Part shown: in pieces, positions 55,542-64,000 of the stretch | Position numbering within the stretch: the stretch's first letter is position 1 | Layout: every line of letters starts with the position of its first letter | NCBI GenBank assembly: GCA_016709765.1 | Contig: JADJMD010000008.1 | Coordinates: 372,001 to 436,000 of the forward strand | Length of the DNA: 64,000 nt | Origin: Ignavibacteriales bacterium | GTDB lineage: Bacteria > Bacteroidota > Ignavibacteria > Ignavibacteriales > Ignavibacteriaceae | Direction of reading: 5' to 3' | The notes under the pieces: model-generated | Seen by the model: the letters and a program-made list of their open reading frames with translations, nothing else | Told to the model about the DNA's origin: nothing | The model's database searches: none | Translations under genes and position numbers: made by a program

Positions 55542-56555
55542 TTACATTGTTCTCCCAATAACATCAGCAATTAAACGGATTTGTTTCATCATCTCAGAAA
55601 ACTGTGCAGGTAATAACGCTTGTGGTCCATCGGATAAAGCCTTTTCAGGATCGTGATGAACTTCAACCATAATTCCATCTGCACCAGCGGCTACAGCTGC
55701 ACGAGCCATTGGAATAACTTTATCTCTTAATCCGGTAGCGTGGGATGGATCAGCAAACACAGGCAAATGACTGCGTTTGTGGACGACAGGAATTGCTGAA
55801 ATATCGAAAGTATTTCGTGTGTAGGTTTCAAAAGTTCTGATTCCTCTTTCGCAGAGAAAAACATCTGAATTTCCATTCGATAAAATATATTCAGCAGACA
55901 TTAGCCAATCTTCAACTGTTGCAGACAAACCACGTTTTAACATCACAGGTTTTTTAGCTGAGCCTAATTCTTTTAACAAAGAATAATTTTGCATGTTTCT
56001 TGCACCAACTTGAAAAATATCTGTGTACTTATAAATCAAATCGATCATTGAATTTTCTAGAACTTCGGTAACAACCAATAAACCAAACTCATCTGCGGCT
56101 TTACGCATAAACTTTAATCCGTCTTCACCCAATCCTTGAAAAGAATACGGAGAACTACGAGGTTTAAATGCACCACCTCTTAAAATTTTTGCCCCACTTT
56201 TTTTAACTAACTCTGCAATTATCATTATCTGTTCTTCACTTTCAACAGAACAAGGTCCGGCAATCACACTCACTTCGTTTCCACCGATTACAACATCTTT
56301 TATTTTAATAAACGAGTCATCTTTTTTGAAACTACGGCTCGCAAGTTTAAATGGTTCTGTAATCCTGTAAACTTCTTCAACACCATCAAGAATTTTTATT
56401 TTTCGCGTATCAAAGTTCGGCTGAACTCCAATGGCACCAATAATCATTCGTTCTTCACCTTCAGATTTATGAATTGCAAATCCAAAATCTACCAGATGTT
56501 TAATAATATTATCGAGTTGCTTATCGTTTATGGTTTTTTCAAGAACAACTATCAC
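55542..56555 (-). CDS. aroF: 3-deoxy-7-phosphoheptulonate synthase (DAHP synthase)
   Basis: The 337-residue protein has an N-terminal ferredoxin-like regulatory domain (residues 1-80, as in the Thermotoga-type enzyme). A TIM barrel follows with 'SVIAGPCSVESEEQI' (96-110), 'GGAFKPRSSPYSFQGLGEDG', 'MLKRGLSATVEDWL' and 'ADPSHATGLRDKVIPMARAA'. It condenses PEP and erythrose 4-phosphate, the first shikimate step. Feedback control through the N-terminal domain is likely. It overlaps the DUF1684 gene by 4 nt. Confidence 0.95.
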   Translation of the reverse strand: MIVVLEKTINDKQLDNIIKHLVDFGFAIHKSEGEERMIIGAIGVQPNFDTRKIKILDGVEEVYRITEPFKLASRSFKKDDSFIKIKDVVIGGNEVSVIAGPCSVESEEQIMIIAELVKKSGAKILRGGAFKPRSSPYSFQGLGEDGLKFMRKAADEFGLLVVTEVLENSMIDLIYKYTDIFQVGARNMQNYSLLKELGSAKKPVMLKRGLSATVEDWLMSAEYILSNGNSDVFLCERGIRTFETYTRNTFDISAIPVVHKRSHLPVFADPSHATGLRDKVIPMARAAVAAGADGIMVEVHHDPEKALSDGPQALLPAQFSEMMKQIRLIADVIGRTM

Positions 56556-57193
56556 TTTGTCTCCAAGTTTAATTCTGTATGAAAATTTTTCTCACCGGCT
56601 TTAATTTCAAAATCTAAAAAATCATTTTCCGTTGGGATAGGACAGGTAAAAAGATCACTGTAAGCACAATACGGATTGTACGCTCTGTTAAAATCAATTT
56701 CATAAATGAATTCTGGATCATTATTCAATTCAAAATCTAAATATCTTCCAACGGGATAAGTTTCTTTACCCGTTGTTTGATCCGTAAACCAAATACTATT
56801 ATAGCTTTGTCCTTGCGGTCCAAAACTTTTATAAATATTTAATTTGTGATTTTTGCCTTTATAGTTTAATAAAACGTGGCCTTCAATAATGGCTTTTCTT
56901 TCTTCACCACGTGTTCCAAAAATTGATATAGTATCCTGAGCACTATTTTTAAATAGTTTAGATTTAAAAATAAATTCTATTGTTGGTTCAAAATATTTTA
57001 ACGGTTGAATTTTTGCAGTTGAATCCACTTTAAAAGGAGAATAAGAATCATACTGCATTTCCCAATCTTTATTTTCACGTTCCTGCTGAAGTTTACTTAC
57101 GTACAATTCATCAATTTGCATTACATTTTTGTTATTGCTGCAAGAAAAAGTAATCAATCCAATTGAAATTAATACAAAATATTTTTTAATCAT
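56552..57193 (-). CDS. DUF1684 lipoprotein
   Basis: The 213-residue product has a lipoprotein signal 'MIKKYFVLISIGLITFSC' and the DUF1684 (PF07920) pattern: 'SYNSIWFTDQTTGKETYPVGRYLDFEL', then 'IDFNRAYNPYCAYSDLFTCPIPTENDFLDFEIKAGEK', whose Y-N-P-x-C-A-Y and C-P-x-P are diagnostic. The function is unknown. It overlaps mutS by 8 nt and aroF by 4 nt, so all three are transcribed together. Confidence 0.88.
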   Translation of the reverse strand: MIKKYFVLISIGLITFSCSNNKNVMQIDELYVSKLQQERENKDWEMQYDSYSPFKVDSTAKIQPLKYFEPTIEFIFKSKLFKNSAQDTISIFGTRGEERKAIIEGHVLLNYKGKNHKLNIYKSFGPQGQSYNSIWFTDQTTGKETYPVGRYLDFELNNDPEFIYEIDFNRAYNPYCAYSDLFTCPIPTENDFLDFEIKAGEKNFHTELNLETK

Positions 57194-59810
57194 TTTGACT
57201 CATCTTCTTTTTAAGTTCGTTTAATTTATTTAATGCTTCTAATGGTGTAATGTTGTCCAACTCCATTTTATTTATTTCAGTTCGCAATGAATCATCTTTA
57301 AACTCAAATAAACTTATTTGGTTATCAGTTTCAGATTTTAATTTTTTCAAGCGCTCTTTTTTAATTTCGTACGGTGTTAGTTCCTTACTTTCAAGATTAT
57401 CTAAGACTTCTTTTGCACGATTTGTAACAAACAACGGCAAACCGGCCATTTGGGCAACTTGAATTCCGTAACTATGATCAGCTCTGCCGGGATTTACCTT
57501 GTGAAGAAACACTACTTTATCATCATACTCACGAACTTCAACTTTATAATTTTTTATTTTTGGAAAAAGCTCAGCCATTTCATTTAGTTCGTGATAGTGA
57601 GTAGCAAATAAGGTCTTTGCAGAAATATCAGGATTCTCATGCAAATATTCTGTAATTGCCCAAGCAATTGAAATTCCATCAAATGTACTTGTTCCCCTTC
57701 CTATCTCATCCAACAAAATTAGGCTTTTTGCAGTTGCGTTGTTTAAAATATTTGCCGCTTCTTGCATCTCAACTAAAAAAGTACTTTCACCTGCAGTAAT
57801 ATTATCACTTGCACCAACACGTGTAAAAATTCTATCAACAATTCCAATACTTGCTTCTTTTGCAGGTACAAATGAACCAATTTGTGCAAGCAAAACTATC
57901 AAGCCAACCTGTCTTAAGTAAACAGATTTACCAGCCATGTTTGGTCCCGTTAGTAAAATAATTTGCTGATCATCATTATCGAGTAATGAATCATTAGGTG
58001 TGTATTTATTTCCCGGATCAAGAATTCTTTCCACAACAGGATGACGCCCTTGAACAATATTTATTTTGTTGGTTTCATCGACAACCGGTTTTACATAATT
58101 GTATTCCTCTGCACATTGAGCAAAACAGTTTAAACAATCCAACATCGCAATTACTCTTGCGTTTTTCTGGATTATCTCTGCTTCATTCGCAACGATTGCA
58201 CGTATCTCATTAAACAATTGCGATTCAAGTTCGTTTATCTTTTCCTGCGCATTTAGAATTTTATCTTCATACTCTTTTAATTCGGGAGTTATAAATCGCT
58301 CGCTGTTTACAAGGGTTTGCTTGCGTATGTAATTATCCGGAATTTTATTCTTATGAGTATGACTAACATCAATGTAATAACCAAAGACATTGTTAAAATT
58401 TACTTTAAGAGATGAAATACCTGTTCGTTCTCTTTCGTTTTGTTGAAGTGTTGCAATCCATTCTTTGCCGTGCAATGAAATATCACGAAGTTCATCAAGC
58501 TCAGCGCTAAATCCATTTCGAATAATACCGCCTTCGTTTATTGCTGCTGGAGGCGAATCAATAATTGCAGTTGAAATTTTATCAACAATATTTTCTAAAG
58601 GGTCAAGCTGCTCAGAAATATTTTGGAGAGTGGACACTTTTAATCCATTCAACAACTCTTTTATAGCAGGGATTTTTTTTAAAGATGATTTTACAGCAAC
58701 AACTTCTCGAGGTGTTGCTCTGCTTGTACAGATTCTTGAAATCAATCTCTCAAGATCACCGACTTCGCTAAGATTTTCATTTAAATCTTTTCTTACTTTT
58801 TTATTCCTTAGTAATTCTTCAACGCTATCATGCCTTTTTTTAATCGGATCTAAGTCCCTTAGAGGAGCAGAAATCCATTTCTTTAACAACCTCCCACCCA
58901 TTGCAGTTTGTGTTTTATCAAGAATGGATATTAACGATCCTTCTCTTCCTCCATCGTTCATAGAAAAAGTAATTTCAAGATTTCTCTTTGTTGAGTAATC
59001 AAGAATCATATAATCAGATGGATTGTAAAGAGAGATTCTGTTAAGATGAGAAAGATTTACTCGCTGTGTTTCGTTCAGATAATTTAACACAGCGCCGGCA
59101 GCAATTATTCCTGCGGATAATTTATCAATTCCAAAACCTTTTAATGTAACAGTTTTAAAATGATTTTTAATAAGTTCGTTTGCAAAATCAAAATTAAAAA
59201 TCCAATCTTCTAACTTTGTAATTCGCAATGAAGGATTAATTCTTTCAATCAATTTTCCCAAAAACTCTTTATCACGTTTTGGTATTAAAAACTCTGATGG
59301 ATTAATAGATTCAATCTGTTCTCCTAGCTGCGCAAGTGGAATTTCAAAAACATAATATTCACCAGTAGAAATATCACAAAAAGATAACCCGCAAATCTGA
59401 TCTAATACAGCAATTGCAAGTAGATAATTATTTTTTTTGTGATCCAGTAGTTTATCCGAAAGAGTTACACCCGGAGTTACAACCTCGACAACTTCTCTCT
59501 TAACAATTCCCTTTGCAAACTTTGGATTTTCAGTCTGCTCACAAACAGCAACACGGTATCCGGCACGCACAAGTTTTGGTAAATAATTATCAATCGCGTG
59601 GTGTGGAAATCCTGCAAGAGGCGTATCACCGGCAGAACCGTTCGAACGCTTCGTAAGTGTAATTCCTAAAACCTTTGAGGCTAACTTTGCATCATCTTCA
59701 AAAGTCTCAAAAAAATCCCCAACCCTGAACAACAAAATTGTATCCGGATGAGCCTGTTTTACCTTATAGTATTGCGCCATTAACGGCGTTTGCTGAGTTT
59801 TTGATTTCAT
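57186..59810 (-). CDS. mutS: DNA mismatch repair protein MutS
   Basis: The 874-residue protein has the mismatch-binding Phe-x-Glu in 'RVGDFFETFEDDAK', then the connector, lever and clamp domains. The C-terminal ATPase has Walker A 'LLTGPNMAGKSVYLRQVG', 'AGESTFLVEMQEAANIL', Walker B 'ILLDEIGRGTSTFDGISIAWA' and 'FATHYHELNEM'. It recognises mispairs and recruits MutL, also encoded in this window. The length is normal for MutS1. Confidence 0.97.
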   Translation of the reverse strand: MKSKTQQTPLMAQYYKVKQAHPDTILLFRVGDFFETFEDDAKLASKVLGITLTKRSNGSAGDTPLAGFPHHAIDNYLPKLVRAGYRVAVCEQTENPKFAKGIVKREVVEVVTPGVTLSDKLLDHKKNNYLLAIAVLDQICGLSFCDISTGEYYVFEIPLAQLGEQIESINPSEFLIPKRDKEFLGKLIERINPSLRITKLEDWIFNFDFANELIKNHFKTVTLKGFGIDKLSAGIIAAGAVLNYLNETQRVNLSHLNRISLYNPSDYMILDYSTKRNLEITFSMNDGGREGSLISILDKTQTAMGGRLLKKWISAPLRDLDPIKKRHDSVEELLRNKKVRKDLNENLSEVGDLERLISRICTSRATPREVVAVKSSLKKIPAIKELLNGLKVSTLQNISEQLDPLENIVDKISTAIIDSPPAAINEGGIIRNGFSAELDELRDISLHGKEWIATLQQNERERTGISSLKVNFNNVFGYYIDVSHTHKNKIPDNYIRKQTLVNSERFITPELKEYEDKILNAQEKINELESQLFNEIRAIVANEAEIIQKNARVIAMLDCLNCFAQCAEEYNYVKPVVDETNKINIVQGRHPVVERILDPGNKYTPNDSLLDNDDQQIILLTGPNMAGKSVYLRQVGLIVLLAQIGSFVPAKEASIGIVDRIFTRVGASDNITAGESTFLVEMQEAANILNNATAKSLILLDEIGRGTSTFDGISIAWAITEYLHENPDISAKTLFATHYHELNEMAELFPKIKNYKVEVREYDDKVVFLHKVNPGRADHSYGIQVAQMAGLPLFVTNRAKEVLDNLESKELTPYEIKKERLKKLKSETDNQISLFEFKDDSLRTEINKMELDNITPLEALNKLNELKKKMSQND

Positions 59811-60019
59811 AATTGAAAGGTAAAAATAGCGATTTTAGAATTCAAATATTTAATTAGTTTTTAATCAAGATTTGAGCTTGATAATTATTTTTAGTTGAGG
59901 TTGTTAAATGTTGATCTAAAAGCAATTTTTTATATATTTGCCACCGAGCAGTTAGATTGATGGGAACTCTAATTATATATCATCAATCTCTTTCCTTTTT
60001 AATTTCGTACGGTGTTTTT

Positions 60020-60742
60020 TTGAAAGAAGAATATCATAAATGGCACTCCCAATTTATTAATCGGGAGTTTGAAATGCTGGTTTTTGGACACACTGGTTTT
60101 CCGGTAATTGTTTTTCCAACATCACGTGCAAGATATTATCAAGCAAAAGATTTTGGATTAATAAATGCAGCAGCTTATTTGATCGATACAGGTAAAATAA
60201 AAATTTACTGTCCCGATAGTTTAGATAACGAAAGCTGGTATAATAAAAATATTCATCCAGCTGATCGAGTCAAAACTCAAATCGCTTATGAAGAGGTAAT
60301 ACTTAACGATGTAATTGAATTTGCTTTTCAGGATACCGGTTTTAATAAAGTTGGTTTAGGCGGATGCAGTTTTGGAGGATATCACGCTGCAAATATTGCA
60401 TTTCGTAATCCGGAAAAAGTTGGTTATTTGTTTTCAATGGGTGGTGCATCAAATATCAGAAGATTTTTAGATGGATATTATGATGATAATTGTTATTTCA
60501 ATAATCCTCCTGATTATTTAAATAATTTGAGTGACAAAAAAATACTTGATAAAATGAAGAAAATTGGAATAGTTCTAGGCACTGGTGATTCTGATATGTG
60601 TCTTGATGAAAATAAAACTCTTTCATCAATTTTAACTAAGAAACAAATTCCACATTGGTTAGATGTTAGAGAAAATACCGGACATGATTGGAATTGGTGG
60701 AAAGAAATGTTTGTTGAATATTTAAATAAGATTGAAGTGTGA
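60020..60742 (+). CDS. Esterase-family alpha/beta hydrolase
   Basis: I chose TTG 60020 ('KEEYHKWHSQFINREFEMLVFGHTGFPVIVFPTSRARYYQ'), since the 21 residues from the earlier ATG 59957 match nothing. The catalytic set of the esterase D-like family is present: the nucleophile in 'GLGGCSFGGYHAAN', an acid in 'GTGDSDMC', and His in 'ENTGHDWNWW'. It is 240 residues. Relatives often accompany the ATP-grasp/GCS2 genes that follow, so it may hydrolyse or release the product. The natural substrate is unknown. Confidence 0.8.
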   Translation: MKEEYHKWHSQFINREFEMLVFGHTGFPVIVFPTSRARYYQAKDFGLINAAAYLIDTGKIKIYCPDSLDNESWYNKNIHPADRVKTQIAYEEVILNDVIEFAFQDTGFNKVGLGGCSFGGYHAANIAFRNPEKVGYLFSMGGASNIRRFLDGYYDDNCYFNNPPDYLNNLSDKKILDKMKKIGIVLGTGDSDMCLDENKTLSSILTKKQIPHWLDVRENTGHDWNWWKEMFVEYLNKIEV

Positions 60743-60768
60743 TCCGCTTCATTATAAAGGGATAAGTT

Positions 60769-60832
60769 ATTCCCGTGAAAACGGGAATCCGAGAAGTTAG
60801 AGTTAGTAAATTCGCACTTTTGTGGGAATGAC
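60769..60832. repeat. REP-like element with hairpin
   Basis: ATTCCCGT (60769-60776), loop GAAA and ACGGGAAT (60781-60788) make a perfect 8-bp hairpin with a GNRA loop. It is followed by the related 'GTGGGAATGACA' (60822-60833). This is a typical dispersed intergenic palindrome. No T-run follows, so it is a weak terminator candidate. Confidence 0.65.
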
Positions 60833-60872
60833 AAAACAAACTATAAATGAAAATTAATTCAGAAAGTTAAAA

Positions 60873-61829
60873 ATGAAAAAAATTGGAATCTTATTCGGAC
60901 AAGAAAACACTTTTCCACAAGCTTTTGTGGATAGAGTAAACTCAAAAAAAGAAAGCGGAATTACCGCTGAACTAGCCCACATAAATAAAATTATTCAAGG
61001 TGAGTCACTTGGTTATGATGTTCTGATTGATAGAATTTCTCAAGATGTTCCGTTCTATCGAGCAATGCTAAAGAATGCTGCAATTAGTGGAACAGCAGTA
61101 ATCAACAATCCATTTTGGTGGAGTGCAGACGATAAATTTTTTAATAATGCGCTTGCCACAAAAATCGGAGTTGCAGTTCCTAAAACAGTTATACTTCCGT
61201 CAAATCAGCATCCTCCAGATACAACTGAAAAATCATTCCGCAATTTAGCTTATCCATTGGATTGGGAAGGAATTTTTAATTATATCGGTTTTCCGGCTTA
61301 CTTTAAACCATTTGCGGGCGGTGGATGGAAAAATGTTTACAAGTTAAATAATATGGATGAGTTCTTTAAGTCTTACAACGAAACGGCACAACTTGTAATG
61401 ATGCTTCAGGAAGAAATAGTTTTTACTGAATATTTTCGCTGCTACTGTCTTGATAGACAAGATGTTCACATTATGCAATATGATCCGAGACAGCCTCATC
61501 ATTTACGTTATGTAAGAAATCCAAAACCGCTTGAGAAAAAGTTATTGGATAGTGTTCATAACGGAGTGCTTGCACTTAACAACGCTTTGGGTTATGATTT
61601 TAACACTGTTGAGTTTGCCATCCGTGATGGAGTGCCATACGCAATTGATTTCTGTAATCCCGCACCGGATGCTGATGTAAATTCCGTTGGTGAAGAAAAT
61701 TTTGAATGGATTGTTGAAGCCGCAGCCGATATGGCAATAAGAAGGGCTAAAGCTCACAAACCTGAACAGAATAATCTAACATGGGGATCATTTGTTACAT
61801 CGTTTGCAAACAATAAACCTTTGAAATAA
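60873..61829 (+). CDS. ATP-grasp-fold protein of unknown substrate
   Basis: The 318-residue protein starts 'KKIGILFGQENTFPQAFVDRV' and has an ATP-grasp core. This includes 'YIGFPAYFKPFAGGGWKNVYKL' (the phosphate-binding loop region), 'MMLQEEIVFTEYFRCYCL', and 'YDFNTVEFAIRDGVPYAIDFCNPAPDADVNS' with the metal-binding Asp/Asn ending. It ligates a carboxylate to an amine or thiol using ATP in related enzymes. It sits 15 nt upstream of a GCS2-family ligase, so the two probably act in series. I recognise no named family. Confidence 0.75.
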   Translation: MKKIGILFGQENTFPQAFVDRVNSKKESGITAELAHINKIIQGESLGYDVLIDRISQDVPFYRAMLKNAAISGTAVINNPFWWSADDKFFNNALATKIGVAVPKTVILPSNQHPPDTTEKSFRNLAYPLDWEGIFNYIGFPAYFKPFAGGGWKNVYKLNNMDEFFKSYNETAQLVMMLQEEIVFTEYFRCYCLDRQDVHIMQYDPRQPHHLRYVRNPKPLEKKLLDSVHNGVLALNNALGYDFNTVEFAIRDGVPYAIDFCNPAPDADVNSVGEENFEWIVEAAADMAIRRAKAHKPEQNNLTWGSFVTSFANNKPLK

Positions 61830-61844
61830 GAAAGAAAAGTTACA

Positions 61845-62960
61845 ATGACAGAAGCTGGTTTGTTTACGCTAGGAGTTGAAGAAGAATTTCAAATTGTTGA
61901 TCCTGTTACAAGAGAATTGAAATCTCATATCCAACAAATACTTGATGATGGAAAGATGATTCTTGCAGAAAATGTAAAAGCAGAAATGCATCAATCCGTT
62001 GTGGAAATGGGAACAGACATTTGCCGTGATGTTTCAGATGCACGTGAACAAGTAACAAGGTTAAGAACCAACCTTGCCAAGCTTGCGATGAAAAACGGAT
62101 TAAGAATTGCTGCTTCAGGTACTCATCCTTTCTCTCATTGGAAAGATCAGAAAATTACTGAACACCCACGCTATAAAGTAATTGTTGACGATATGCAGCA
62201 GGTTGCCCGGGCTAATTTAATTTTTGGTTTGCACGTTCATGTTGGCGTTGAAGATCGCGAAGTAGCAATACATATTATGAATGCCGCAAGATATTTTCTT
62301 CCTCATATTTTTGCTTTATCCACTAATTCACCTTTTTGGCTAGGAAGAAACACAGGATTTAAATCTTACAGAAGTAAAGTATTTGATAGGTTTCCGCGCA
62401 CGGGTATTCCTGATTTTTTTAACGGTGTCTCTGAATATGATAAATTTGTTGAATTACTTATTAAAACTGGTTGCATAGATGATGCAAAAAAAATATGGTG
62501 GGATATTCGTGTTCATCCGGTATTCAAGACTTTAGAATTTCGTATTTGTGATATTCCAATGACTGTTGATGAAACGATTGCACTAACAGCAGTTATGCAA
62601 GCGGTGGTCGCAAAACTTCACAAACTTATAAAACAAAATCTAGGATTTAGATTATACCGAAGAGCTTATATTGCAGAAAATAAATGGCGTGCTGCTCGTT
62701 ATGGAATAAAAGGAAAATTAATTGACTTTGGTAAAAAAGAGGAAGTTGATTTTAAAATACTAATAGGAGAATTATTGGAGTTCGTTGATGATGTTGTTGA
62801 TGAACTTGGTTCGAGGGAAGAAATCAATTACATATATAAAATTTTAGAAATGGGCACTGGCGCTGATAGACAACTTGATGTTTGGGATCAATCACACGAT
62901 ACAAAAAACGTTGTTGACTACATCATTGAACAAACACACAAAGGATTGGATTTAAAATAA
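61845..62960 (+). CDS. GCS2-family carboxylate-amine ligase (YbdK-like)
   Basis: The 371-residue protein matches PF04107, with 'TLGVEEEFQIVDPVTREL' (metal-binding Glu cluster), 'VVEMGTDICRDVSDAREQV', 'RIAASGTHPFSHW', 'IFGLHVHVGVEDREVA' and 'FKTLEFRICDIPMTVDE'. Members make gamma-glutamyl or similar amide bonds. E. coli YbdK has weak gamma-glutamylcysteine synthetase activity. It is 5 nt from the glutamine amidotransferase gene, so they are one operon. The substrate is unknown. Confidence 0.9.
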   Translation: MTEAGLFTLGVEEEFQIVDPVTRELKSHIQQILDDGKMILAENVKAEMHQSVVEMGTDICRDVSDAREQVTRLRTNLAKLAMKNGLRIAASGTHPFSHWKDQKITEHPRYKVIVDDMQQVARANLIFGLHVHVGVEDREVAIHIMNAARYFLPHIFALSTNSPFWLGRNTGFKSYRSKVFDRFPRTGIPDFFNGVSEYDKFVELLIKTGCIDDAKKIWWDIRVHPVFKTLEFRICDIPMTVDETIALTAVMQAVVAKLHKLIKQNLGFRLYRRAYIAENKWRAARYGIKGKLIDFGKKEEVDFKILIGELLEFVDDVVDELGSREEINYIYKILEMGTGADRQLDVWDQSHDTKNVVDYIIEQTHKGLDLK

Positions 62961-62965
62961 ATATT

Positions 62966-63798
62966 ATGAATAAATCACAAATTAAAGTTGCTACGATTGA
63001 TCTTTACAATAATGAACGAAACGAAGGTATGCGCTGTATTAAAGAAATTATTGCTGATGCTGGAAACGATAACCCAAACATTGATTTACAATATGACGTT
63101 TACGAAACTCGCTTTAAAGGTGATGTACCTGATTTAAGTTATGATATTTTCGTCTCCTCGGGCGGACCCGGAAGTCCATTTGAAGATGAAGACAAAAAAT
63201 GGGATAAAGATTATTTCACCTTACTAGATAAAATTTGGAATCACAATCAAAACTCAGATCAAAAAAAATATATTTTCTTTATATGCCATTCATTCCAGAT
63301 GATGGCAAGATATTTTCAATTTGGTGAGGTTAGTAAGCGATTCATAAATTCCTTTGGTGTAATGCCCTTTGAAAAAACCCAATCTGGTAAAAATGATCCA
63401 ATTTTAAAAAATCTCACCAACCCTTTTTACGCTGCGGATATCCGGCATTGGCAGGTTGTAAATCAAGATCAAAAAAGATTGATGAACTTGGCGCAAAAAT
63501 TCTATCTTGGGAAATTCCTGAAGAAGAAAATAAAAATAATCCTGCAATAACTTCGATAAGAATTTCCAACGAAATAGTTGGAACACAATTCCACCCTGAA
63601 GCTGATCCTGAAAGTATGCTTTATCATTTTAGACAAGATGAAAGAAAAAAGTTTATCATCGATCGCTACAACGAAGAAAGATATATTGAAATGATTGCTC
63701 TGCTTGAGGACCAAGACAAAATAAAACTTACTCGAAAAACAGTTATCCCAACTTTTTTAAATAATGCTATTAATGATTTAATCTCCATTACGGTTTAA
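62966..63798 (+). CDS. Class I glutamine amidotransferase-like protein, frameshifted
   Basis: The first frame holds 'KVATIDLYNNERNEGMRCI', the oxyanion region 'FVSSGGPGSPFED' and the nucleophile Cys107 in 'FFICHSFQMM'. It drifts off after 'NQDQKR'. One more A in the A6 run at 63471-63476 restores 'NQDQKKIDELGAKILSWEIPEEEN' and the rest, with the His/Glu pair in 'GTQFHPEADPESML'. The repaired length is 277 residues. The Cys is followed by His-Ser rather than the usual Leu-Gly, which is unusual. It would liberate ammonia from glutamine for a partner ligase. Confidence 0.8.
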
Positions 63799-63800
63799 AA

Positions 63801-64000
63801 ATGGTTCCAGAAATCAGAAAAAAGTTTAATAGTGATTTTTCAGAAAAGGTTTACAAAGATTTTTTGGATGATCTAAATACAGTTTTAAAATATCCAACAG
63901 ATTTTAGAGTCTGCGAAACTCCCCTTTTCTTATCACGCGGGTTAACAAGCGAGCTTGTAAAAGCTTGTGATGACGTAATAACTCAAATTCAGCAAACCGG
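63801..64000 (+). CDS. Unknown protein, N-terminal fragment cut by the window edge
   Basis: ATG 63801, 2 nt after the amidotransferase stop, starts 'MVPEIRKKFNSDFSEKVYKD' and reads open to the right edge ('FRVCETPLFLSRGL', 'KACDDVITQIQQTG'). I do not recognise the family. Its tight spacing makes it the fifth member of the ligase operon. Confidence 0.7.
   Translation, partial: MVPEIRKKFNSDFSEKVYKDFLDDLNTVLKYPTDFRVCETPLFLSRGLTSELVKACDDVITQIQQT

Overview
The window comes from an AT-rich bacterium of the Bacteroidota/Chlorobiota group, most probably an Ignavibacteria (Ignavibacteriales) relative. The clues are type IX secretion C-terminal sorting domains of the 'QNYPNPFNPST' kind, a C25 (gingipain/PorU-like) peptidase, a split methylmalonyl-CoA mutase large subunit, and TTG and GTG starts among mostly A/T-rich codons. 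This is inferred from protein families, not from a marker gene. No stretch over 300 bases lacks a gene.

Layout. (1) 1-17.3 kb is a surface-polysaccharide locus. It holds an initiating sugar transferase, two DegT-type aminotransferases, GT2, GT4 and GT9 glycosyltransferases, three methyltransferases, a Wzy/WaaL-like polymerase/ligase, a MurJ/MviN-like flippase, a Wzz-like co-polymerase, an SLBB (Wza-like) export protein and a Wzi-like outer-membrane barrel. A C25 peptidase runs off the left edge. (2) 17.4-21.0 kb, minus strand: ybaB, recR, a methyltransferase, two tandem NTF2-like lipoproteins and ftsX. (3) 21.1-31.2 kb, plus strand: purC-psd-pssA-purS-purQ-tatA, tRNA-Pro(CGG) followed by two tandem copies of its own 3' part, then yajQ, gatA, a GNAT, sucD with a long polybasic tail, ndk, a NamZ-like muramidase and a lipoprotein. 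(4) 31.3-43.3 kb, minus strand: NfeD, ribBA, yajC, tgt, a DCC-family oxidoreductase, a CNNM/CorC protein, a lipoprotein, a UbiA-type prenyltransferase, mutase, mutL, folA and thyA. (5) 43.4-49.6 kb: a second glycan locus with glycerate kinase, GT9, GT2, two further GTs and a FemAB-like acyltransferase. (6) 49.8-59.8 kb: two type IX-secreted proteins, a MORN-repeat protein, aroF, a DUF1684 lipoprotein and mutS. (7) 60.0-64.0 kb, plus strand: an esterase, an ATP-grasp protein, a GCS2 carboxylate-amine ligase, a class I glutamine amidotransferase and an unknown protein cut by the edge.

A striking technical or biological signal is that about ten genes are broken by single-base indels, mostly in or beside A/T runs. 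They include housekeeping genes (purC, psd, gatA) that should be intact. All but one lie in the first 30 kb. Each is repaired by one added or removed base, which looks more like homopolymer error than gene decay. One aminotransferase instead carries a larger internal deletion.

The most novel-looking biology is the tRNA-Pro tail repeats, the five-gene ligase/amidotransferase operon at the right edge, the SucD tail and a lipoprotein that seems to start at ATT.
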